From Labedella phragmitis (lineage in GTDB: Bacteria; Actinomycetota; Actinomycetes; Actinomycetales; Microbacteriaceae): DNA of 64,000 nucleotides. Each line of letters starts with the position of its first letter. Positions within the stretch are counted from its first letter, which is position 1. This document shows, one piece after another, positions 58,260-64,000 of this stretch. Below the pieces are notes generated by a model that was given only the letters and a program-made list of their open reading frames with translations, did no database searches and was not told the DNA's origin. Both the position numbers and the translations under genes were made by a program. The stretch lies in assembly GCF_004078635.1 (NCBI RefSeq), contig NZ_RZNB01000002.1, positions 62,001 to 126,000 on the forward strand, read 5' to 3'.

Positions 58260-59701
58260 GAGGTCACCGCCGTCCGGGGGAGCCCCAGGTGCACGACGGT
58301 CGTCGTCGTCATCTCGTCGAGGAGCTCCGGCCCGTAACCGAAACCGGCTCCGCTCGCCCGCCGCGGTTGCGCGCTGCCGCCCGGGGCACCGCCGAAGACG
58401 GCGTTGACCTTGATCGTGCCGACGTCGAGTTCGGCGATCGCGCGGTGCGCCGTCTCCATCGAGGCGGTGAGGATCGTGGCTGCGAGCCCGTAGCGGTCGT
58501 CGGCCGCGCGGACGAGCGCCTCCTCGACGTCGTCGACGACCATGACGGGGGCGACCGGGCCGAACGTCTCCTCAGCCATCACCGCCATATCCGGCGTGCA
58601 GTCGGCGAGCACGGTCGCGGGATAGAACGTGCCGGGTCCGTCCGGGACGGTCCCGCCGGTCAGAGCTCGGGCTCCCGCCGCGACAGCCGCCTCGACGTGA
58701 TGGTGCACGCCCTGGCGCAACCGTTCGTCCACGAGGGGGCCGAGAACCCCCGGCACCGTGAGTGCCTCAGCTTCGCGCACGAGTGCCGCGACGAAGGGCT
58801 CGGCGACGGCGCGGTGCACGAAGATGCGCTCGACGGACGTGCAGATCTGGCCGGCGTTGGCGAACGCTCCGATCGCGGCCTGAGCGGCTGCCCACTCGGG
58901 ATCGACCCCGGCATCGACGATGAGGGCGTCGTTGCCGCCGTTCTCCCGGATCACGTGTGCGTCGTGGGCGGCGGCCGCGAGGTGGATGGCGCGGCCCGTG
59001 ACGGACGATCCGACGTGCGCGACGACGTCGACCTCGGGGTGGGCGACGAGAGCCGAGCCCGTCGAACCGTCTCCCACGAGGGGGATGAGCACGTCGAGGG
59101 GGAAGCACGCCGCGAGGATCTCGTTGACGAGGGCTCCCGTGTGGGGACAGCGCTCGCTCGGCTTGTGCACGACCGTGTTGCCCGTCGCGAGGGCGGCGCC
59201 GACGAGACCGGCCGTGATGGCGACGGGGTCGTTCCACGGCGTGAGCACGGCGACGACGCCGCGCGGGCGGTGGACGGCGAGGTCGACGGCATCGATACCG
59301 CCCTGCAGGCTGCGGCCTCGATGGACGGGGCCGAGTTCCGCGTACTGGCGGAGGGTCCCCACTGCCGCGGCGATCCCGCCGTGAGCGTCGTCGACGGCCT
59401 TGCCGGTCTCGCTCGATTGGATCCGGGCGACCTCGTCGGCGCGAACCTCGAGGGCGTCGGCCGCGGCGTGCAGCATCGCTCCGCGCTCGGCCGCCGGCGT
59501 GCGCCGCCACGCGGGGAAGGCCTCCCGGGCCCGCGCGACCGCATCGCCGACCGCTGCGGGGTCCTGTACGTCGAGGGTTCCCACGAGAGCGCCCGTGCGC
59601 GGGTCGAGGATCGTCAGCCGGCTTGGCGCCGGGTCGATCCCGCTCTCGTCGATCTCGCTCTCCTCGATCGTCGGGGCCTCGGTCGTCGTCTCCACGGTCA
59701 T
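58256..59701 (-). CDS. aldehyde dehydrogenase family protein
   Basis: 481 residues. Catalytic Glu in IRENGGNDALIV and Cys in NAGQICTSVERIFVH; NAD site VLTPWNDPVAITAG and HKPSERCPHTG; C-terminal MAEETFGPVAPVMVVDD and NAVFGGAPGGSAQP. It is first of the operon ALDH-HldE-GT2. A sugar-aldehyde or glyceraldehyde substrate linked to heptose metabolism is possible but unsupported; a general detoxifying role fits equally. Confidence 0.9.
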   Translation of the reverse strand: MTVETTTEAPTIEESEIDESGIDPAPSRLTILDPRTGALVGTLDVQDPAAVGDAVARAREAFPAWRRTPAAERGAMLHAAADALEVRADEVARIQSSETGKAVDDAHGGIAAAVGTLRQYAELGPVHRGRSLQGGIDAVDLAVHRPRGVVAVLTPWNDPVAITAGLVGAALATGNTVVHKPSERCPHTGALVNEILAACFPLDVLIPLVGDGSTGSALVAHPEVDVVAHVGSSVTGRAIHLAAAAHDAHVIRENGGNDALIVDAGVDPEWAAAQAAIGAFANAGQICTSVERIFVHRAVAEPFVAALVREAEALTVPGVLGPLVDERLRQGVHHHVEAAVAAGARALTGGTVPDGPGTFYPATVLADCTPDMAVMAEETFGPVAPVMVVDDVEEALVRAADDRYGLAATILTASMETAHRAIAELDVGTIKVNAVFGGAPGGSAQPRRASGAGFGYGPELLDEMTTTTVVHLGLPRTAVTS

Positions 59702-59850
59702 GTCCTCCTCCGTCCGGTCACAAGGGACCGATACCCACTCGAGTGGTCGGGTATGCCCCGTCGGGCGAAGTCGAGTGCTGCTCGAGCCGTCCGGGTTTCG
59801 GGCCGGGGGAGACGGGGAAAGGACACAGCGGGACGGAAGGACGGTGGACG

Positions 59851-60984
59851 GTGATCGAGGTCGGACGCACGCGCGAACGTTTCGACGGGGTGAGGAGCAT
59901 CGCGGTCCTCCGCGGCGGCGGACTCGGGGATCTCCTCTTCGCGGTGCCGGCGATCGAGGCGCTCGCCGCCGCGTACCCCGAGGCGAGGATCACCCTGCTC
60001 GGCACGCCGCTCCATCGTGCGCTGCTCGCGGGCCGGCCGTCGCCCGTCTCGGACGTCGAGATCCTGCCGGTCGCGCCCGGGATCCGCGACGCGCCGGCTC
60101 GTCCGGAGGCCGAGCCGTCCGAGACCGTGGCGGAGTTCCTCGATCGCCTCCGGGCACGCCGATTCGATCTCGCGGTGCAGGTCCACGGCGGCGGGCGCAA
60201 CTCGAATCCGGTGCTCCTCGGACTGGGCGCGCGGCACACGATCGGGACGCGGACGCCGGATGCGGCGGACCTCGAGCGCAGCATCTCCTACCTGTACTAC
60301 CAGCACGAGGTCATGCGCGCTCTCGAGGTCGTGGGGCTCGCGGGTGCCGAGCCCGTGACGCTCGAGCCCCGCATCCGGACGACGGGCGCGGAGCGCGCAT
60401 CGGCTCGCGAGTGCGTGCCGGACGCGCCGGGGGGCCGCATCGTCCTGCACCCGGGGGCGACGGATCCGCGACGGCGGTGGCCCGCGACGCGATTCGCGGA
60501 GGTCACGGCGTCACTCGTGGCGACGGGCGCTCGCGTCGCTGTGATCGGCGACGACACCGACGCGGAAGCCGCCCAGGCCATCGTGAGCGGTGTGCGCGAT
60601 CGCGGGCAGGACCCGGACATGGTCGTCGATCTCACCGGTCGTCTGCCGCTCGGGGAGACCGCCGGTCTTCTCGCGATCGCGGACGCCGTCCTCGCCAACG
60701 ACAGCGGCCCCCGTCACCTCGCGGTGGCCGTCGGCGCCCCCACCGTCGGCGTCTTCTGGGTCGGGAACGCCCTCAACGCCGCACCGTTCGGGCGCGAGCG
60801 GCACCGCATTCATCTGTCGTGGACGACGCGCTGTCCCGTGTGCGGCGTCGACGTCACCCAGGTGGGCTGGACAGCCGAACGGTGCGAGCACGACGACTCG
60901 TTCGTCGACGAAGTCGATCCGGCCGCCGTGCTCGCCGACGTCCTCGACCTCACGGCCAGGAGTCTTCCTCCTCGTGACAGATGA
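59851..60984 (+). CDS. GT9 family (heptosyltransferase-like) glycosyltransferase
   Basis: 377 residues. GT9 pattern: IAVLRGGGLGDLLFAVPAIE, IVLHPGATDPRRRWPATRFA, VVDLTGRLPLGETAGLLAIA and NDSGPRHLAVAVGAPTVGVF. A C-terminal CPVC...Cys cluster is typical of actinobacterial members. In Gram-negatives GT9 enzymes transfer ADP-heptose to LPS core; here the acceptor must be another envelope glycan. The GTG at 59851 has GGAAGGA upstream. It is the only plus-strand gene of the cluster, and its 3' end overlaps the convergent SDR gene by 35 bases. Confidence 0.88.
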   Translation: MIEVGRTRERFDGVRSIAVLRGGGLGDLLFAVPAIEALAAAYPEARITLLGTPLHRALLAGRPSPVSDVEILPVAPGIRDAPARPEAEPSETVAEFLDRLRARRFDLAVQVHGGGRNSNPVLLGLGARHTIGTRTPDAADLERSISYLYYQHEVMRALEVVGLAGAEPVTLEPRIRTTGAERASARECVPDAPGGRIVLHPGATDPRRRWPATRFAEVTASLVATGARVAVIGDDTDAEAAQAIVSGVRDRGQDPDMVVDLTGRLPLGETAGLLAIADAVLANDSGPRHLAVAVGAPTVGVFWVGNALNAAPFGRERHRIHLSWTTRCPVCGVDVTQVGWTAERCEHDDSFVDEVDPAAVLADVLDLTARSLPPRDR

Positions 60985-61651
60985 CGAGTTCGCGGACCTC
61001 GCACCCCGCAGGCTGTGAGAGCGCGAAGATCACGGCGTTCGCGACGTACTCGGGGTCGTTGAGCTTCGCGTCCTCACCCGGCTTGTACTGGGCGTCGCGG
61101 TCGTCGAAGAAGCGCGTCCTCATGCCCGAGGGGATGAGGGTCGTCACGCCGACGCGTCCCTTGGTCTCCGCCGCGAGCGACCGTGAGAAGCCGAGCACGG
61201 CGAACTTCGAGGCGCAATAGGCGGTCGCGTCCGAGACCGCCTTGAGGGCGAGCGACGACGCCACCGTGATGACGCGGCCGTGGCTCGCCTCGAGGTGGGG
61301 AAGGGCCGCCCGGACGGTCGCGACGGTCCCGAAGAGGTTGACCTGCACGATCTTCTCCCACGCTGCGCCATCGATGTCGTCGAGGCGACCGGGCTTGTCG
61401 ATCCCCGCGGCGGTCACGACGGCGTCGAGCCCGCCGTGCGCCTCCGCGATCTCGCCGACGAGTCGTTCGACCTCCCGCGTGTCCGAGACGTCCACCTCGT
61501 GCGACTCGACGTCCGGGTCGGACGGCGCCGCTCGATCGAGCACGATGGGCGTCCCGCCGTGCTCGCGGACAGCTCGGACGACGGCGGCGCCGAGCCCGGA
61601 GGATCCGCCCGTGATGAGGACTCGGCCGATGTCGGTGGTGGGGATGGTCAT
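60950..61651 (-). CDS. classical short-chain dehydrogenase/reductase
   Basis: 233 residues. VLITGGSSGLGAAVVRAVRE is the cofactor loop (Asp in IVLDRAA suggests NAD), then VTAAGIDKPG, the catalytic Ser in ITVASSLALKA and YCASK. It lacks the extended fold and length (about 310) of HldD epimerases, so it is not an obvious ADP-heptose epimerase. GGAAGGAG precedes the ATG. It lies 69 bases after hldE copy 2 in the same direction. Confidence 0.88.
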   Translation of the reverse strand: MTIPTTDIGRVLITGGSSGLGAAVVRAVREHGGTPIVLDRAAPSDPDVESHEVDVSDTREVERLVGEIAEAHGGLDAVVTAAGIDKPGRLDDIDGAAWEKIVQVNLFGTVATVRAALPHLEASHGRVITVASSLALKAVSDATAYCASKFAVLGFSRSLAAETKGRVGVTTLIPSGMRTRFFDDRDAQYKPGEDAKLNDPEYVANAVIFALSQPAGCEVRELVICHEEEDSWP

Positions 61652-61682
61652 GCGTGCTCCTTCCGAGAGCGTGAGGATCAGT

Positions 61683-61711
61683 GACAACTGAGAACTGAAA
61701 ACTGAGGACTG
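61683..61711. repeat. heptad CAGTYNT repeat, four copies
   Basis: On the minus strand four consecutive 7-base units CAGTCCT, CAGTTTT, CAGTTCT and CAGTTGT lie between hldE copy 2 and the SDR. The stretch is AT-richer than its surroundings and noncoding. Confidence 0.75.
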
Positions 61712-61720
61712 CGCGGGGCG

Positions 61721-63082
61721 TCAGCCCACGCGGGCGAGGGCTTCCGCGAGCGCCGACGTCGATCGGGCGGGGATGTACGGCACGGTGACGACGCGGCCGC
61801 CGCGTTCGGCGAGCACGCGGGTCTCGGGGAGGTCGGCCGCGACGTAGTCGCCGCCCTTCACCCACAGGTCGGGCTCGATCCGCGCGATCGCCTCCTCCGG
61901 GGTGTCCTCGTCGAAGACGAGAACGGCGTCGACGCACTCGAGCGCGAGCAGCAGGTCGACGCGATCCTCCTGGCGGATGAGGGGGCGTTCCCTGCCCTTG
62001 AGCCGCCGCACCGACGAGTCAGAGTTGAGGCACACGATGAGGCAGTCGCCGAGTGAGCGGGCCGCCGCGAGGGTGCGCGCATGACCGGCGTGCAGGAGGT
62101 CGAAGCACCCTCCCGTCGCGACGACAGTGCCGCCGCGCTCCCGAGTAGCGCGCGCCACGGCGAGTGCCTCGGCGGCCTCTCCGCCGATCGCTGCGGCGTT
62201 GTCCGGGAGCTCGAGCCCGGCGACGCCGCCGGTGGCGAGGAACGCCGATGCCCGGGCCACGGCGGCGCGCAACGCGTCCTCCGCCGACGCGCCGGCCGCG
62301 AGTTCGAGTGCGAGAGTCGCCGCGAGGCGGTCGCCGGCACCGCACGGATCGGCGGAGTCGACGGCACGGGCCGTCGCGACGAGCGGCAGCCGCCCGGGCG
62401 CCGAGAGCACGGCGCCGCCCTCGCCGAGCGTCACAGCGACACGTTCGACGCGCCAGTCCTCGAGGAGGCGTTCGCCCGCGGCGGCGGCGTCCGGGACACC
62501 GTCGACACTCCTGCCGGCGAACGCGGCGGCCTCCCCGCGGTTCGGTGTGACGATCGTGACGCCCGCCACGGGAACGGCACCGCGCGGGTGCGGGTCCCAG
62601 ACGACGGGGATCGTGCCGGCGCGTCGCGCGACGACGGCGCGGATCGCCGGGTGCGCTGCCATGCCGCGGCCGTAGTCCGCCACGACGATCGCGTCGGCCC
62701 CCTCGAACTCGGCGAGCATCGCTCCGTCGACGACGAGCTCGCCGGGCGGGCCGCACGCCTCGTCGAGTCGCGCGATGGCGTGACCGGACGCGCGCACGCG
62801 CGTCTTCACGGGAGTGGGATCACCCGAACCGGCGGTCACGACGCGGACCCCGTCGAGCGCCCCGACGAGTTCGGCGCCGTGATCGTCAGCGGCGATCGAG
62901 GACACGAGCGAGACGTCGATGCCGTCGCGTCGCAGCATCGTCGCGACGAGGCCGGCGCCTCCCGCTCGCACGGAACGTGACCGCAGGTCGACGACGGGGA
63001 CGGGAGCGTCGGGACTCAGACGCTCGGCGCTCCCGTCGACGTCGACGTCGAGCAGGGCATCGCCCACGACCACGATCCTCAC
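61721..63082 (-). CDS. hldE: bifunctional PfkB kinase / adenylyltransferase (HldE-like copy 2)
   Basis: 453 residues. PfkB kinase half: LSPDAPVPVVDLRSRSVRAG, GGAGLVATMLRRDGIDVSL and catalytic CGAGDRL. Adenylyltransferase half: TGGCFDLLHAGH, LNSDSSVRRLKGRERPLI and WVKGGDYVAADLPET. Both active sites look intact, but the sequence is clearly diverged from copy 1. The GTG start overlaps the gmhA stop (GTGA), so this copy is directly coupled to the isomerase and is the likelier main heptose enzyme. Confidence 0.88.
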   Translation of the reverse strand: MRIVVVGDALLDVDVDGSAERLSPDAPVPVVDLRSRSVRAGGAGLVATMLRRDGIDVSLVSSIAADDHGAELVGALDGVRVVTAGSGDPTPVKTRVRASGHAIARLDEACGPPGELVVDGAMLAEFEGADAIVVADYGRGMAAHPAIRAVVARRAGTIPVVWDPHPRGAVPVAGVTIVTPNRGEAAAFAGRSVDGVPDAAAAGERLLEDWRVERVAVTLGEGGAVLSAPGRLPLVATARAVDSADPCGAGDRLAATLALELAAGASAEDALRAAVARASAFLATGGVAGLELPDNAAAIGGEAAEALAVARATRERGGTVVATGGCFDLLHAGHARTLAAARSLGDCLIVCLNSDSSVRRLKGRERPLIRQEDRVDLLLALECVDAVLVFDEDTPEEAIARIEPDLWVKGGDYVAADLPETRVLAERGGRVVTVPYIPARSTSALAEALARVG

Positions 63083-63795
63083 GAGCGTGTCCCCGGACGC
63101 TCGGTGGCGAATTCGCGCAGGCGCGCGTCGAACGCGAGGCACACGGCGTGCACCGCGACGAGTTCGGCCTCCTGCACATTGGGTGAGGACCCGGGGAGGC
63201 AGATCGCGTCGTCGCACGCGGTGCTGAGCGGGTTGGGACCCGGCCCCGTGACGGCCCAACTCCGAGCACCGACCTCGGCGCACGCCGCCGCCGCGCTCAA
63301 GAGGTTCGCGCTCGCCCCGCTCGTCGAGAGGAGGATGACGACGTCGCCCGGGCGGGCATGCGCCCGGACCTGCCGTGCGAAGACCTCGTCGAAGCCGTAG
63401 TCGTTGCCGATCGCGGTGACGCTCGACGAATCCGCGTTCAGGGCGATCGCCGAATACGCCTTCCGATCGCCGTCGAAGCGACCGACGAGCTCCGCCGTGA
63501 GGTGCTGGGCCTCCGCCGCTGAGCCGCCGTTGCCGGCGACGAGGGCACGACCACCCGCCTCGAGGTGGTCGGCGAGGGTCCGCCCCCAGGAGGCGAGGTG
63601 ATCGGCTTCGGACTGCAGCGCGGTGAGGACGCCGTGGAGGGCGTCGACGTGATCGCGGATCACGCGGCCGGACGGCGAGGCGTCCCGCACGTCGGTCGAG
63701 GTCGTGGCCTCGCGCGCGGGTCTCGCGAGAGTCCTCGTGTCGGTGTCGGTGTCGGCGGTATCGGTTCCGGTGCCGCGGCGGGCCTGCATGGTCAT
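63079..63795 (-). CDS. gmhA: sedoheptulose-7-phosphate isomerase GmhA-like SIS protein
   Basis: 238 residues. After a 45-residue low-complexity N-terminus (alternating Thr-Asp) comes one SIS domain: VAGNGGSAAEAQHLTAELVG, LNADSSSVTAIGNDYGFDEV, LLSTSGASANLLSAA, and the C-terminal VQEAELVAVHAVCLAFD with the Glu/His expected in GmhA. It converts sedoheptulose 7-phosphate to D-glycero-D-manno-heptose 7-phosphate. The ATG overlaps the upstream GT4 stop (ATGA) and its stop overlaps hldE copy 2. Confidence 0.9.
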   Translation of the reverse strand: MTMQARRGTGTDTADTDTDTRTLARPAREATTSTDVRDASPSGRVIRDHVDALHGVLTALQSEADHLASWGRTLADHLEAGGRALVAGNGGSAAEAQHLTAELVGRFDGDRKAYSAIALNADSSSVTAIGNDYGFDEVFARQVRAHARPGDVVILLSTSGASANLLSAAAACAEVGARSWAVTGPGPNPLSTACDDAICLPGSSPNVQEAELVAVHAVCLAFDARLREFATERPGTRS

Positions 63796-64000
63796 CGTGT
63801 ACCTCCCTGTCGTCGCGTGTGCCGTCTCGACCCGATCCCGTTTACCCGGCCGACGGTCTCGAGAGGCTCGTCGCCACGACGGCGAGCCGCCGCGGTCGCG
63901 CGATAGACCCGCTCGGTGTCCGCGGCCACACGGTTCCACGAGTAGCGGGACGCCATGCGTCGCCGACCCGCCCGGCCGAAAGCCTCTCGCTGCTCGGGCC
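63792..64000 (-). CDS. GT4-type glycosyltransferase, C-terminal fragment cut by the window edge
   Basis: The minus-strand frame is open from the window end to a TGA at 63792-63794. It encodes about 69 residues starting PEQREAFGRAGRRRMASRYS and continuing WNRVAADTERVYRATAAARR. This matches the C-terminal tail of GT4 (GT-B fold) glycosyltransferases, where an R-x-x-SW-x-x-VA-x-x-x-x-x-VY motif is common. It is coupled to gmhA by ATGA. The catalytic part lies beyond the window. Confidence 0.75.
   Translation of the reverse strand, partial: PEQREAFGRAGRRRMASRYSWNRVAADTERVYRATAAARRRGDEPLETVGRVNGIGSRRHTRRQGGTR

Noticed and set aside
60950-61651. The SDR as the missing ADP-heptose epimerase HldD
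   Set aside because: HldD is an extended SDR of about 310 residues; this is a 233-residue classical SDR with a different architecture, so the assignment is not supported.
1-64000. tRNA, rRNA, CRISPR, prophage, insertion sequence or restriction system
   Set aside because: I looked for transposase, integrase, Cas, methylase/nuclease pairs and tRNA-like cloverleaf ends on both strands and saw none that I could support.

Overview
The window is about 70% G+C and gene-dense. Its gene complement (MoaC-MogA fusion, DUF6510 / ferredoxin-reductase-like / sulfite-oxidase-like trio, small DUF7882-type protein, DUF3072, PspC, YhgE/Pip protein with TetR) points to a Gram-positive actinobacterium, most likely Microbacteriaceae; the genus cannot be fixed from sequence alone. 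I support 68 protein-coding genes, two of them cut by the window edges. I see no rRNA, tRNA, CRISPR array, prophage or insertion sequence, and no stretch above about 300 bases without a gene. Many genes start exactly 6-7 bases after a TANNNT-like -10 box, so leaderless transcription looks common here.

Layout. 0-9.7 kb: a hydrolase / FMN-binding / M20 peptidase operon, DUF1653 and DUF2000 genes, an Lrp regulator, a TSUP exporter, a membrane-protein/XRE/oxidoreductase operon with palindromic operators, a uracil-DNA glycosylase-family protein facing an Fpg/Nei glycosylase, and an AraC regulator. 9.7-18.3 kb: TetR with a giant YhgE/Pip membrane protein, an aldo/keto reductase, an SDR divergent from its TetR, and an ABC-2 exporter operon with a LolA/MucB-like protein. 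18.4-23.4 kb: a MOSC protein, a DEAD-box RNA helicase and a short UvrA-like ABC protein.

23.4-34.6 kb is a molybdenum-cofactor supercluster. It holds two sulfite-oxidase-fold molybdoenzymes with a flavin reductase and a Cys-rich partner, moaA-moaD, moaE with a moaC-mogA fusion, moeA, a MoeB-rhodanese fusion, and modABC. The genes together cover molybdate uptake, cofactor synthesis and use. 34.6-41.2 kb holds a SNF2 helicase, dihydrolipoyl dehydrogenase and a Na+/H+ antiporter.

41.3-53.5 kb is a mixed stress and envelope region: short acidic proteins, PspC, a GSP17M-like protein, a methyltransferase, RNase HI, a PAP2-diacylglycerol kinase fusion, a PepSY-like protein (apparently frameshifted), a CDF cation exporter, a two-component system, an MpaB-like oxygenase and a DUF2795 protein. 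TTCAG direct repeats occur both before the response regulator and between the PepSY and CDF genes, which suggests one regulon.

53.6-64 kb holds a pyruvate-oxidase-like ThDP enzyme and then a nucleotide-heptose/glycosylation cluster: two HldE-type kinase-adenylyltransferases, a GmhA isomerase, a GT9 heptosyltransferase-like enzyme, a GT2, a truncated GT4, an aldehyde dehydrogenase and an SDR. Such a set in an organism presumed to lack LPS is the most interesting part of the window.
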